64,000 nt of DNA from Pithys albifrons albifrons (Eukaryota > Chordata > Aves > Passeriformes > Thamnophilidae), in assembly GCF_047495875.1 (NCBI RefSeq), contig NC_092474.1, positions 14,738,200 to 14,802,199 on the forward strand, written 5' to 3'. Numbering within the stretch: the stretch's first letter is position 1; every line of letters begins with the position of its first letter. The notes under the pieces were generated by a model, which did no database searches, had not been told where the DNA came from, and saw nothing but the letters and a program-made list of their open reading frames with translations. This document shows positions 47,713 to 59,582 of this stretch, piece after piece. A program made the position numbers and the translations under genes.

Positions 47713-48460
47713 ACAACCCTGGATGTTTGTATAAACTGGGGAATGAGAGGCTGGAAAGCAGAGCTGGGAAAGGGCCCTGGGGGTACTGGTCAGTGGCCAG
47801 TTGGCCACGAGCCAGCAGTGCCCTGGAGCCAGGAGGGACATCCCTGCCCTGGGGGGCATCAGGCCCAGCATGGCCAGGCCAGGGAGGGGATTGTCCCACT
47901 CTGCTCTGCCCTGGGGCAGCCTCACCTGCAGTGGGGGGGCAGTCTGGGGGGACACAATGGAAGGGAGAGATTGAGCCATTGGAGAGTGTCCAAAGGAGGG
48001 ACACAGAGATGGGGAAGGGCCTGGAGGGGCAGCGTGTGAGGACACTGAGGGCATTTGGTGTGTTCAGCTGGAGAAGAGGAGACTGAGGGGAGACCTCAGT
48101 GCAGGTCAAGAGGGGCAGAGGAGGGGCAGGCACTGATCTTTGCTCTGTGGGACCAGGGACAGCACCCAGGGAATGGCTGGAGCTGTGTCAGGGCAGGGTT
48201 AGGTTGGATCTCAGGAAAAAGTTCTTCCCCCAGAGGGTGGTGGGCACTGACCAGGCTCCCCAGGGCAGTGGGCACAGCCCCAAGGCTGTCAGAGCTCCAG
48301 GAGTGTTTGGCTGATGCTCTTGGGCACAGGGTGTGACTCTTGGGGATGGTCCTGTGCAGGGTCAGGAGCTGGACTCACTGATCCTTGTGGGTCCCTCCCA
48401 TCTCAGCGTGTTCTGTGATTCTATGCTCAGGACATTCTGTGATTCTCTGAATTCCTTTCT
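47713..48460 (+). mobile_element. Longest CR1 copy in the window (about 750 bp), with broken ORF2 end and tail
   Basis: Includes the C-terminal portion of ORF2, which encodes the endonuclease/reverse transcriptase protein. Conceptual frames show GGGGCAGCCTCACC-type and GAGAGTGTCCAAAGGAGGG blocks with conserved short peptides such as ESVQRR and REGIVPLCSAL, but they fall in different frames, so frameshifts have broken it. Ends with two tail motifs, GTGATTCTATGCTCAGG and TTCTGTGATTCTCTG, about 20 bp apart. Confidence 0.93.
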
Positions 48461-51258
48461 GTCAGGTTGCACAATGCACACAGGACCCAACACTCCTGGA
48501 ATCCAAACCCATGGGAGTGCAATAAGGGCATGAAAATGGTGGAGGCTCAGCAGGAGGTTCTGCTGGTTTCAGCTGGAGCTGAAATGCAGGAAGAGGATGC
48601 TCTGAGCAGCCAGAATGAACTGCCATGGATACACTGCCTGCCAGAAGCTACACAATGGCAGGGACAGCTGGGGAGAGGATTAGCAGACTTAGGGAGGCTT
48701 TTTGCCCACAGCTGTCCAGCACAAGGGAAAACATATGCAAATTACAAATAATCTTAATCTAATCTATAGTTTCAAACTCTCTACACTTAACCCCATTTCA
48801 CACATCACAGGCAGTGAGGCAAAGGGTGTTACAGGGGCCTGTCCTGCTCCCAGCCTGGCCCAGACATTTTATTGCCACAACCACGTCATCATTGGGGCAC
48901 AGTAACTGGCCATTGTAACACTGGGTATCTGCTTCTCATCAGCCCTGTCTCTGCCAGAGAGGAGCTCAGTGAAGATCCAGAGGGCACATATTTACAACAT
49001 GCCATCTTGGGATAAAGCCTGGAGACATTTAACGGATTAAGGGACTTAATTTATCTGCAACAGCTGATGATCTTTCCATGGCAGACCAGTTCCCATTGTC
49101 CCTCCAGTGGAGTGAAGGGAGGTTAGAAACTGCTCTGGGCTCTCCAGGTTTGTGGGGTTTTTTACCTTACAGGATCACAGTATCTCAGACTGGTTTGGGA
49201 TGGAAGAGATCTTAAAGCTCATCTCAGTCCACCCCCTGCCATGGGCAGGGATACCTTCCACTAGCCCAGGTTGCTCCAAGCCCCATCCAACCTGGTCTTG
49301 GACACTTCCAAGGGTGGGGCAGCCACAGCTTCTCTGTGCTTGGGGCCTCACAAACCTTCTCCCACAGGAGGTTTGCCCGTTCACGTGGCTCCCAGCAGGA
49401 CAGGGTCTTTGTACACCCCATTGACCAAAGGCTTCTTTTATATCTGTATCTATAGATAGAGTTTGAGTAATAGTTGCTGCTATTTTTTTCCACCAATGGA
49501 TCAGATGTCAGGTTTTTCCATTCTGCATCTCAGATCCATTCTGCCTTGTGAGACTGGATTCCTAGCTGTGAAAGCATCCTGCTTTTCTCTGCTCAACTCC
49601 CTCACTTTGCCAGGCACCAGCCCTGCACTGCCAACCCATTCTGCACCACCAATCTGACCAGCTGTGACACCCTGAGCAGGAGAGAAGGAGGGATCAGGGT
49701 GGCTCTGGGAATAAACAACCCTGGTGAGGACACCCAGGGCCTGTAGAGCACCGAGAGCACACAGCAGGAACAGTAGTGGGTTTGGGGCAGTTCCAGAAAC
49801 TGGAGCCAAGAATTGTTACCTGCATCTCACCTCTCTCCTCAAACTTCTGAGAGTTTGGTCTGTAGAGTAGGGATTAAACCCCTGAAGGCCTGACCATTAA
49901 ACGTGCTGCTGGCAGGAGGCAAAGGCAGAGCCTCAAATGAATGAGAGGAAGAACTGCCTCCACCTGAGCCCCTGTGGACAACTGGTTGGGTGCTGGGAGC
50001 AGAACACTGCAGGAAGAGTCAAACCAAAGGAAGCTGGAGCCACCACCAGAATCGTTTGTCAGACATGGACAGCACAGGCTTGGCCAGCTCAGAATTCCTG
50101 GTGCCAGAGGGAGGGGAGCACCTGGCTGGGCTGAGAGCAGAGCAGTCACTGTGAGGGCAGCCTGAGGAGCTGTGGAACAGCATGAGGTGTCCTGTGCTGG
50201 GCTCTCCTGCCCTGCTGGCTGACCCTCAGACTCCTCTGAAATAACCCTGCTCAGCTCTGGCACCCCTGGATCCTGTGCCAGCTGCCCAGACCTGGGCAAG
50301 CAAACCCTGGGAGGATTCTCCCTGGCACTGGTTTGAGCTGGGACTGTAATGGGCTGGTTACTGTGCAGTGCCAGAGGAAAAAGCACTGATCACACCACCC
50401 CATCACTACATCAATAGTTAGGAATGTTGAGAGCAAACTCTGCCACTGGGAACATTGTTGAAAATTCAGAAAATGACAGAAACAAACCACCAAAACCTTA
50501 GTGTTTCAAGCAAATTGAACCAATATTAATTGCAACATATTAGCAAATACAGGCCCAATCCCCAAGCTCCTGCATTTGGAGGACTCCTGAGCTGCAAGAA
50601 AGAGCAGCCAGTTGACTGGTAAGAGAGATGCTGAGCAGCTTCCACAAGGGGATCCAAACAGGAAGCTTTTATGGTCTGGCCTCATCATCCCAAATGGACT
50701 CAGGAGCTCCCCAGGCTCCTGCAGGAGCTGCTCCCCAGCTGGTGTGTGGTGCAGACATGCTGCTCCTTTTCTGCTGCAGGGGTCCTGGGCACTGCCACCA
50801 GCAGAGTCAACATGAGTCCTAAAAACAGTTCAAACATCTGGGAGTTTGTGGCTACTGGGAAGCTGTTTTGTCCTTTCAAAGGCAGCAGAGGCTCAATCAC
50901 AGGAGAGGGAGGCAAGGGGGACAGAAGAAAAATAGATCTGTAAAATTCAAAGATAGGTGAAAAAAAAATCTTCAAAAATCTGGGATTTTAAATCAGTTCC
51001 CTAATTTCTGAGGAATTTTTTACAAAAATATATTTGATCCATCAGATTGCTTGGGCTTTCACAGGAGAAACAGAAAGAGATTGGTATTCTAGGTAAGTAG
51101 GAAAGGAAAACTGGATTTACCCATCAAAATCTGTGCATCTTCTGTCTTTCTGCAAGCACCTAAAAGCAGATTCTGCAGTAAAGTGATCCCACTAACCCTG
51201 GTGTCTTAAATACTAGTGAACTATTCAGGATAATGCTTGACTTGGCAAAAACTGTAAC
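48461..51258. other. Mostly unique noncoding DNA
   Basis: Apart from the CR1 copy at 49.2 kb, nothing recognised. The segment at 50.93-51.16 kb is AT-rich. Confidence 0.6.
49173..49350 (-). mobile_element. CR1 fragment, about 180 bp
   Basis: ATCACAGTATCTCAGACTGG to GCAGCCACAGCTTCTCTGTG. Confidence 0.92.
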
Positions 51259-51552
51259 TAGAATCACAGAATATCCCAAGCTGGAAGGGACCCACAAGGA
51301 TCTTCCAGTCCAGCCCCTGGCCCTGCACAGACACCCCAACAATCCCACTCTGTCCCTCAGAGCATCATCCAAACACTCCTGGAGCTCTGGCAGCCTTGGG
51401 GCTGTGCCCACTGCCCTGGGGAGCCTGCTCAGTGCCCACCACCCTCTGGGGGAACAACCTTTTCCTGAGATCCAACCTGACCCTGCCCTGACACAACTCC
51501 AGGCCATTCCCTGGTCCTGTCACTGCTCACACAGGCAGAGATCGGTGCCTGT
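51259..51552 (-). mobile_element. CR1 fragment, left arm of an inverted pair
   Basis: TAGAATCACAGAATATCCC, GCTGGAAGGGACCCACAAGG, through CTGACCCTGCCCTGACAC. Same subtype as the plus-strand copy starting at 51,719. Confidence 0.93.
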
Positions 51553-51718
51553 TGCTTTGGTGCTGGATGGTATTAGATAACCATTTAATTTTTACAAGTA
51601 TTTGTTAAATTTGGACCTTCCAATGTAAACTGGAGTCCCTGCACTCCAGCAGGGCCACAGGATTTGCTCTGGGAGGGATCCTGTCTGTGACCCAGCCTGT
51701 CAGTGCTCTGTTCATCTG

Positions 51719-52086
51719 CAGAAGAGGAGACTGAGGGGAGACCTCAGTGCAGGTCCAGCTTCCTCAGGAGGGGCAGAGGAGGGGCAGGCACTGAGCTCTG
51801 CTCTGTGGGGACCAGGGACAGCACCCAGGGAATGGCCTGGAGCTGTGTCAGGGCAGGGTTAGGTTGGATGTCAGGAAAAGGTTCTTCCCCCAGAGGGTGG
51901 TGGGCACTGATCAGGCTCCCCAGGGCAGTGGGCACAGCCCCAAGGCTGCCAGAGCTCCAGGAGTCTTTGGATGATCCTCTCAGGGACAGAGTGTGACTCT
52001 TGGGGCTGGTCCTGTGCAGGGCCAGGAGTTGGACTCGCTGATCCTTGTGGGTCCCTCCTAACTCAGCATGTTCTGTGATTCTGTGA
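51719..52086 (+). mobile_element. CR1 fragment with tail, right arm of an inverted pair
   Basis: AAGAGGAGACTGAGGGGAG, TCTTCCCCCAGAGGGTGG, ending GTTCTGTGATTCTGTG. Well preserved. Confidence 0.94.
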
Positions 52087-53664
52087 AAAGGAAATAAATG
52101 ACAGGTGAGGTCTGGTGTGGGGAAACAGATGGATTCTCTGGCAACAGGGGACAGGATTTGGGTCAACAGAAGAATCCCTGTGACTGGAGGAGAGTGACTG
52201 GCACCTGCCAGCACTTGGACAAAGCTGCACATCCACCTCACCCCAGGGGTGCCCACTTGTTCATGGAGCACACTGACCACCCTGCACCAGGGCATGTCCA
52301 GGGCATGAGGAAAGCAGGAGAAATCTTGCAGTACTAAAACCAACCCCTTCTGCATCTGTGGAGAGACCCAAGACAGAACTGATCCAGAGCATCTTCACTG
52401 CTGCTCTTCTCATAACCAAATATATTAGAGAAACAAAATCTCCTAATGCACAACTTTTCACTCTTACCCTCACACGGCATAGGAAGGGCAGAAGGAGGAA
52501 GATGGGGATCCCTTCCCTGTGATATTGTCACTGTTTGCTGTGGAAATAAAAGTTTTGAGCACTGAAGCCACTCAAGAAGCAAGAACAAATGCTTGAAATG
52601 AAAAATCCTGGCCCTCCAGAAAACAAGTTTCAGAGAAGAAAATGAGTTACTCATGACTGCCAACTGCAAAGAACTGCTTCCTGTTTCATTATTTTTATAT
52701 TTTGTATTTTCTTGTATTATTTTTTTAAATTTTCATCCTTGTCAATGATCCTTTTTGGAAATATTTCACAGGTCAAATTGTTCCCTGTTCACCTTTCTTC
52801 TTGATTTCCCCTCCTTTTAACACATATTTCCCAATTTCTAGTTTCTCCTCTGTGCTGTCACCAGTTCAGGTTTTGGGCTGACAATTCTATTTCCTCCTTT
52901 TCTCCTCTTCTTTCTGTTTTTTATCACATTTCATTTCCTCCTCCCAACTGTCTTTCCCCTTAGGCAGGTGTGTGCTGAGGCTCCTGTGGCTCCTCTCACT
53001 CAGAGGGACCAAAATAGACCTGGTGGGGCAGGGAGGGCTTTTTCATTAAAAAATGAAAGAGCAGCCTGTGGGGAGGAGGAGCCCTCCGAGGGAGCTCAGC
53101 AGGCTGCAGCTGGAAGGGAATTCAGCAAGGAACAGGTATGGATTATCCAGCAGATGTGGTCTGGGACATAACTGAGCAGGTGGCAGCACAGCAGGGGCAG
53201 CAGCAGACTGACCACAGAGATTGGATCTGAGATCTCTGGGGAGCAGGATGGAAAGCTTTGGGGCTGAGCTCAGGGGACAGCAAGGTTTAGGGTGAACTGT
53301 CATTGTGGAGTTGGTTTCAGTGAACTTGAAGAAGGGATAAGAGTGGCCTGGGCTGTCACAGGAAGGTGTTGGAGGGTGGGAATACCTGATGGTGAGTCAG
53401 TCCTTGCTGGACAATGGCTTAGGATGACTTTTGGGTTGGAAGGTTTAATGCTCTCACCTGGCAAAAAGCCTCAGCAGTCCTACAAGCTGAAAAGTATTTC
53501 AGAGTTGATCTTCTGGAGCTGGGGTGGCCACATGGCTGTATTTTAGGGCTCATCTGTGTGTAACAGCAATAGGGTTTCATTGACCTCAATGGGGATCTGA
53601 ACACATTCCACCACCAAAAAAAATCTTCTAAAAACAAACTGGGCACCATAAACCATAAACCCAA
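52087..53664. other. Noncoding DNA with a long pyrimidine-rich stretch
   Basis: T/C-rich on the plus strand from about 52,680 to 52,960, leading into the exon-like segment. Otherwise nothing. Confidence 0.55.
52964..53135 (+). other. Exon-like segment, product unknown
   Basis: A roughly 100-bp pyrimidine-rich tract ends in TTTCCCCTTAG (acceptor at 52,962-52,963). 172 bases later AAGGAACAG|GTATGG gives a fair donor. One frame is open from an ATG at 52,968 across the segment and reads on past the donor, but its composition is unremarkable and no family was recognised. It may be a lncRNA exon, or chance. Confidence 0.2.
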
Positions 53665-53799
53665 GGTCAAGGTCAGGATGGACAGGGCTTGGAGTCTGGT
53701 GGAAGGTGTCCCTGCCCATGGCAGAGACATTGAAATGAGATGGGTTTTAAGGTCCCTTCCCACCCAAACCATTCTGGGATTCCATGATTCCATGATTCA
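53665..53799 (+). mobile_element. CR1 3' end with tail
   Basis: AGGATGGACAGGGCTTGG, CCCTGCCCATGGCAGAG, and the ending GATTCCATGATTCCATGATT. Confidence 0.92.
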
Positions 53800-54378
53800 T
53801 GAACCCAAGGCATTCACTGTCACTGTCTAGGGGTCAACTGTCAGTGAAGCTGGAAACATGACCTGATGTGTAATCCAACAGGAAAGCAGGCCAGGGTAAG
53901 TGCTATGGGAGGGAAGGGAAATGGAGTCCTGCTCAGAAGAGCAGTAGGGTGTTTGAAGAGGATGACCTAGGCTGAGCAATCCTCTCAAGATCAGTGGAAC
54001 AGATTGGGTGATACCTGACTCCCCTTGAGAAAAGAGGAAGGTCCCAGGGATGCTGTCAGTGAAACAGCAGCACAATGGCAGCAGTTCAGGTCTTGTGTCA
54101 GTGACTGTCATGATACAAGAGCAGAGATGGAGTCTGGAGGCCACACAGTTTGAGTGGCTGAGTGGGGTGTTGGCTGTGGGTCTAAAAAGGGAACAATGGA
54201 GCTGAAGGTCCTCCAACTTTGCCATGTACAAGATGATATACTGCAAACCTATATCCAATTGTTGCTGAAAAACCAGTCCTTAAAGCCAAGTAATTTTTTC
54301 ACAAGTAATTCTCTCAGATTTCTCTGCATCAGCCTTTCCCTCATGGACAGGCTCAGTGTGCTGGGTGCTCACAGATGC

Positions 54379-54790
54379 TTTCACAGAATCACAGGGTCAT
54401 TCAGGTTGGAAAAGACCTCCCGGCCCATGGAGTCCACCCTGTCCCCAATCCCCACCTCTTCTGCCAGCCCAGAGCACTGAGTGCCACATCCCATCATTCC
54501 TTGGACATCTCCAGGGATGGGGACTCCACCACCACCCTGGGCAACCCCTTCAAATGCCTGATAGCCCTTTCAATGAAGAAATTCTTCTTGCTGTCCAAGC
54601 TGAACCTCTCCTGGCACAACTTGAGGCTGTTGTTCCCTGGATCCCCAGCTGGTTCCCCACTCCTGGCAGGGAGTTGCAGAGAGCAAGGAGGTCCCATCTG
54701 AGCCTCCTTTTCTCCAGGCTGAGCTCCCCTGTCTCCTTCAACTGCTCCCCATCAGACTCGTGGTCCAGACCCTGCTTTGTAACACAGAAT
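54379..54790 (-). mobile_element. CR1 fragment, about 410 bp
   Basis: TCACAGAATCACAGGGTCAT, GGTTGGAAAAGACCTCCCGG, AAGCTGAACCTCTCCTGGC, and TTTTCTCCAGGCTGAGCTC near its inner end. Confidence 0.92.
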
Positions 54791-55730
54791 CTGAGGAAAT
54801 CCAGGCACAGCACAAAGTCTGGGGCTGAACCTTCCTTAGCTGAGCTCTGGCTTGGCTTTGTGTGTCATGTACCTGTAGCTCTGCAGAAGGGCTCAGAGCC
54901 ACAGCAGGTTTCCAGTGGTTTCCACACTAAACAGAAGTATTTGGCTCATTCAGATTAATTCTTGGAGGGTTTCTATAGGATCTCTGATCCTGGGAAGAAA
55001 ATCTTTGCAAACACACCTGCCTAGAGCAGGTGAGTGTTGCTGTCAGTGCTCTGGGAAATGAGGCAGTTAAGGACACTGAGAATAAATGTCAAGAATTCAC
55101 AAAGAGAGTCACCTGCTCATTATTTTTGTAAGTCCTTGCTGAAAGAAAGCTTCTTGAAGTAGCAGACGATAGTGCTGTGAGAAGCTTAAAATGTCATGTC
55201 TTTTTTTCTCACTTCACACCAGGCAGAGGCACAAGTTTCTGATAATGAAGGCCATGTAACAGTGACCACCCAGAGCACAAGCAAGCCCTGTTCAACAAGC
55301 TCAGCCTTCCTTGGGTGTTCATTACAAAGTCCACTGTGCCTGATGCAAACTCAGCCAGCCCGTTACTGCTCTGCTTTTATTTAGGCATCACTTGACCAAG
55401 TTGAGAGCTTTGATCTTTGAGGAAATGCCTTTACCCTGAAAGCACTTGTGCATTTTGTATAAGTGGTGTTTGGGGCAGGAGGGTCATGGCTTCAGTCCAT
55501 ATAATGTGGCTGGACTTGGGAAACAAGAGGAAAGGTATCACATGTACCCAGGTCTGTCCAGCCTGAAGATGGAACATTTGTAAAGATGTGGCACTCACTT
55601 TGTTCCAAGCATTACTGGCAGAGTGTATGGCCATCACTGGGGTAACAAGGCCTCTCCCAGCTTTGTGCACAAGCCAAGCAGACAGGAGGGCTCTTGGGTG
55701 TGCAGGGACAGGGGGATTGAGACCTGAGGG

Positions 55731-55945
55731 TCACAGAGTCATGGAAAGGTTTGGGTTGGAAGAGTCCTTAAAGCTCATCTTGTTCCACCCCCTGCCATGG
55801 GCGGGGACACCTTCCACCTGAGCAGGTTGCTCCAAGCCCTGTCCAACCTGGCCTTGGACACTCCCAGGGACGAGGCAGCCACAGCTTCTCTGCCCAACCT
55901 GTGCCAGGGCCTGCCCACCCTCACAGGGAAGAATTCTGCTCAATG
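55731..55945 (-). mobile_element. CR1 fragment, about 215 bp
   Basis: TCACAGAGTCATGGAAAGG to CCCTCACAGGGAAGAATTC. Confidence 0.93.
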
Positions 55946-56284
55946 CAGGGCTCACTCAGGCTCCAGAGCTGACTGGAGTCTGGAAGCTGTGAGGCAACAC
56001 CAGACCAATGCTCTCCCATTGCACACACCTACTCATCAGTGGGGTAGGATTCCCTGCTGCCATGGCCGGCAGTTCCTCTTGTGTCTGTCACTTTGGAAAC
56101 TTCTGGGGTCCTCTGCCTTTCACCAGACTGATCTCCAGGCTTCAAGGCATCAAGTTTGTGTTTGCCCCTGAATTGCTTATAGACATGTTGATTCCCAGAG
56201 GAGCTGGAGCAGAACAGTGCCCTTGTCCTGGGGTGAGTTACAGGACTGGCATGGCAGGTGTCTGTACATTCTAAAAATGTCTCT

Positions 56285-56622
56285 CTACTCCTCTCTATGA
56301 AGATGGGCTGGGAGAGCTGGGGTTGTTCAGTTTGGAGAGGAGAAGGCTATGGGGAGACCGTAGAGCCCCTTCCAGTACCTAGAGGGAGCTTATAAAAACA
56401 AGGGAGATCCACTTTTTACATGGGCAGTGATAGATCAAGGGGGAAGGGTTTAAAACTAAAAGAAGAGATTAGATGTTAGGAATTAGCTCTTTGCTGCCTT
56501 GGTGGTAAGGCCTGGCACAGGTTTTTCAGAGAAGCTGTGGCTGCCCCATCCCTGGAAGTGTCCAAGGCCGGGCTGGGCAGGGCTTGGAATGACCTGGGAT
56601 AGGGGAAGGTGTCTCTGCACAT
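56285..56622 (+). mobile_element. CR1 fragment, diverged, about 340 bp
   Basis: GAGAGCTGGGGTTGTTCAG, CCCTTCCAGTACCTAGAGG, then CAGAGAAGCTGTGGCTGCC. The central stretch is A-rich and diverged, and the tail is missing. Confidence 0.88.
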
Positions 56623-56764
56623 GGTCCCTCAGTCCTTGCCTTGTGCTAATGGGCCTGTGCTGAGGAAGGAGGGGAAAGACTCTCCACAATTTCCAAACAA
56701 AAACTTATTCTGTCTTTCGTTGCTCAGCTGCTGCAGGGGATCCTGCCCCTCTGCCCAGCCCTGG

Positions 56765-57270
56765 CAGGCACATCTGGAGTGCTGGATCCAGATCTGGGCT
56801 CTCCAGAACACAGGGACATGGAGCTCCTGGTGCAGGTCCAGCACAGGCTGTGGAGATGCTGAAGGGCCTGGAGCAGCTCTGGGAGCAGCAAAGGCTGAGG
56901 GAGCTGAGGCTGTTCAGCCTCCAGAGGAGACACTCAGAGGGACCTCCCCATGTCCGGCAGTGCCTACAGGGAGGGGACAGAGCACAGACCAGGCTCTGCT
57001 TGGGGACTCAGCAATGGCACCAATGGAATGGGCAGGAACTGATGCCCAGGAAGTTCCACCTGGACATGAGGAAGAACTTTTTGCTGTGCAGTGACCAAGC
57101 ACTGAACAGATTGTCCAGAGAGGGTGTGGAGTCTCCTCACTGGGGATATTCCAGAACCATCTGGACACAATCATGTGCCAGTTGCTCTGGGATGGCCCTG
57201 CTGGAGCAGGAGGTGGGACCAGATGCACCACTGTGGTCCCTTCCAGCCTGACCCATTCTGTCGTACTGGG
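56765..57270 (+). mobile_element. CR1 fragment, old subtype, about 500 bp
   Basis: CTGGAGTGCTGGATCCAG, GTTCAGCCTCCAGAGGAG and GTGGTCCCTTCCAGCCTGAC, with a decayed tail (CATTCTGTCGTACTGGG). Clearly a different CR1 lineage from its neighbour at 56.3 kb. Confidence 0.85.
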
Positions 57271-58584
57271 ATCCAGAGGTGGCTGAAGCTGTGAAATGGC
57301 CATTGTATCTTTGGTTTCTGTTGGATCCCACACCAGAGCATTCCCCAACTCACCCTTGTGCCTCCAGTAGCACTAGCATTGCCTCCCTGCCACTTCCAAG
57401 CAGGAATTGTCTCTCTTGGAGATGACAACAGGATAGGAGCCATCAAGGTGTTTCCTGTTAATCCAGCTCTGCATGGGGCCCCTTCTCCTGGAGCAGCAAA
57501 GACTCGAAGGAACATGTCATTGCCTACATCTCTGTGATGTAGCCTGTAGGTGGGAAAACATGTTCTGTGGGCAGGAAAACTCACACTTTATTTTTTTTTC
57601 AGCAGAAAACATCAACAAGTGCAGCTCTGCTACCTCCTGGCACTGTCAGGCTGGTGTTTGCTTGTTCTGAGACCTCTTTCCCATTTGGTAGCTGGGGAGA
57701 TTCACTGGCAGGTGCCACCTGTGTCCACACAGGTGTCTCCTCAGCTGTGACCCTGAGCAGGAGCCATCAGAGCTGAAACAATGCATGGCACATGGTCAGC
57801 ATGAGCATGACCTGACAGATCAGCTCCAGACAAATTCGGGCTGGCTTTTCAGCACCCCAAGGCCTGATGCCACCTTGGACCACTGTGGTGCCCACGGTTA
57901 TCTCAGCAGCAGCAGTCAGCAGACAGTTCTGGAGCTGCCTCACAAGATGGGAAGTCAGGCCCCCAGCCAGCCTGGATGGACTACAGGGTCATGCCAGTGT
58001 GCCAGCAGCCAGCTGGACCCCTCTGTGCCCTGGGGGGCATGGGGGCTGTACTCCTCTCGCTGTGTCAGGCTGGTGGGGTCCAGATAATGCCATGTGAGTC
58101 AGCAGTGGAGGCAAACCTGCCCTCCATGTGCTCCCTGATTTTATCAGGCATCCCTGAGATGCTCTGTGCAGATGGAGTGTCCCCTCTCCATGCCCTGAGC
58201 AGGGAGCCAGCGTGTAGCTGGGCAGCTCCCAGTGCCCACCCCAGCTCTGCTCAGAGCCCATTCCCAGCCAGGCTGCATCCTGACCCCTCAGCAGCACTCA
58301 GTGGTGAAGCCCTGGTACAACTTTTATCCACTTGAAAAAAATCATCTCAAACTTCTCCCTCTGAACACACATTCCCTTTCTAAGCACCCCAGTTCCCTAC
58401 TCTGTGCCTGGTTTGCAGGAAGCTGCTTCCACACTGGTCCAGTCCCAGCACTTCCTGAGCCATCCTGGGTCAGCATCATTCCCAGACCTGGTCCTTGCTG
58501 GCACATCCAGGTGGGCACGACTGAAAATTTAATCAAAACACTGGCAAACTCCACAAGGCCAGAGCCTCCCTGGTAGCACTTGAG

Positions 58585-58775
58585 GAGATGAAAATGCAAT
58601 ATTTGAATGAATGGCCCTTTAATTACCCCTCCCTGCCCTGCTCTTTCCCTGCCGCTGCAGAAGCCAAGTGATTGTTAATGGGCAGCAGCTCTGCGGGTGC
58701 TCACAGGCTCACACCTGCTGGCTTTCATGCCACTGGCTGCCTGCATGGAGTATTAATTAAGCAATTAAGGCAAAG
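58585..58775. promoter_or_regulatory. Homeodomain-motif-rich unique segment
   Basis: AAAATGCAATATTTGAATG, CTTTAATTACCCC, TGATTGTTAATGG, an E-box CACCTG, and TATTAATTAAGCAATTAAGG within 190 bases, lying between CR1-dense stretches. Candidate distal element on motif content alone. Confidence 0.2.
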
Positions 58776-58962
58776 GAGGTGCAGCCCTAGTGAAATGCTC
58801 CCTTCAAGGACTTGGGGCTCTCTCGGGGCACCTGCCCTCAGTGGATGCTCCTGGGTATGCCAGTGGGAGCCAACATGTCTTAGACAGGCAGATGCAGCAT
58901 TTGAGCTACACAATGGATCCAGCTCTTCCAGGGATTTCATCCAAGCACACGCTTGGCCTGAC

Positions 58963-59024
58963 CTTTCCTTTCCTTTTTTTTTTCTTTTTTTCTTTTTCTT
59001 TTTTTTTTTGGGGGGGGAGGGGGA
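58963..59024. repeat. Pyrimidine tract switching to G-run
   Basis: About 47 bases of T with scattered C, then directly eight G and AGGGGG. No tail of a retroposed gene was recognised nearby. Confidence 0.9.
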
Positions 59025-59269
59025 GAATGGAGCTCACTCTGCTCAGAGAAAAGCAACGTTAGAGCAGAATACAAAAGCCTTAGAAACATTCCCAAAGCAA
59101 AACATTTCTAAGACTCCTTTGTCATCCCCCTGAGTTCAAGAGGGAATGTCGCTGTGCCTCAGCCAGCTGAGCTGTCCCTGAGCCCTGCACATGGCACACA
59201 ACTCTCCCTGGCCAGGCTGACAGTGGGGGGGGGTGCTGCACCTCTGCTTTTTCTGGACAGTAACAGACC

Positions 59270-59582
59270 TTCCAGTCCCTAAAGGGGGCCTAAAAGAGAT
59301 CTGGAGAGGGACTTCCCAAGGACAAGGGGGAATAGCCCTAAGCTGAAGGTGTGCAGAGTTAGATGGAATATTTGGAAGGAATTCTTGGCTGGGAGGGTTG
59401 TGAGGCCCTGGCACAGGTTGGGCAGAGAAGCTGTGGCTGCCCCATCCCTGGAATGTCCAAGACCAGGGCTTGGAGCAACCTGGGCTGGTGGGAGGTGTCC
59501 CTGCCCATGGCAGGGGGTGAAATGGGATGAGCTTTAAGGTGTGTTCCAACCCAAACCATTGCAGGATTCCATGCTTCTGTGA
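59270..59582 (+). mobile_element. CR1 fragment with tail
   Basis: CAGTCCCTAAAGGGGGCC, AGAGTTAGATGGAATATTTG, GTGTTCCAACCCAAACC, and the ending GATTCCATGCTTCTGTG. Confidence 0.93.

Larger units (their letters stand above)
53800..56284. other. Unique noncoding DNA around two CR1 copies
   Basis: Outside the CR1 copies at 54.4 and 55.7 kb nothing recognised. Confidence 0.55.
57271..59269. other. Unique noncoding DNA
   Basis: Contains the homeodomain-motif segment and the T/C-to-G tract. No exon recognised. Confidence 0.6.

Noticed and set aside
47550..48086. 178-codon frame with reverse-transcriptase-like pieces
   Set aside because: It is decayed CR1 ORF2 spread over several frames, annotated as a mobile element rather than a gene.
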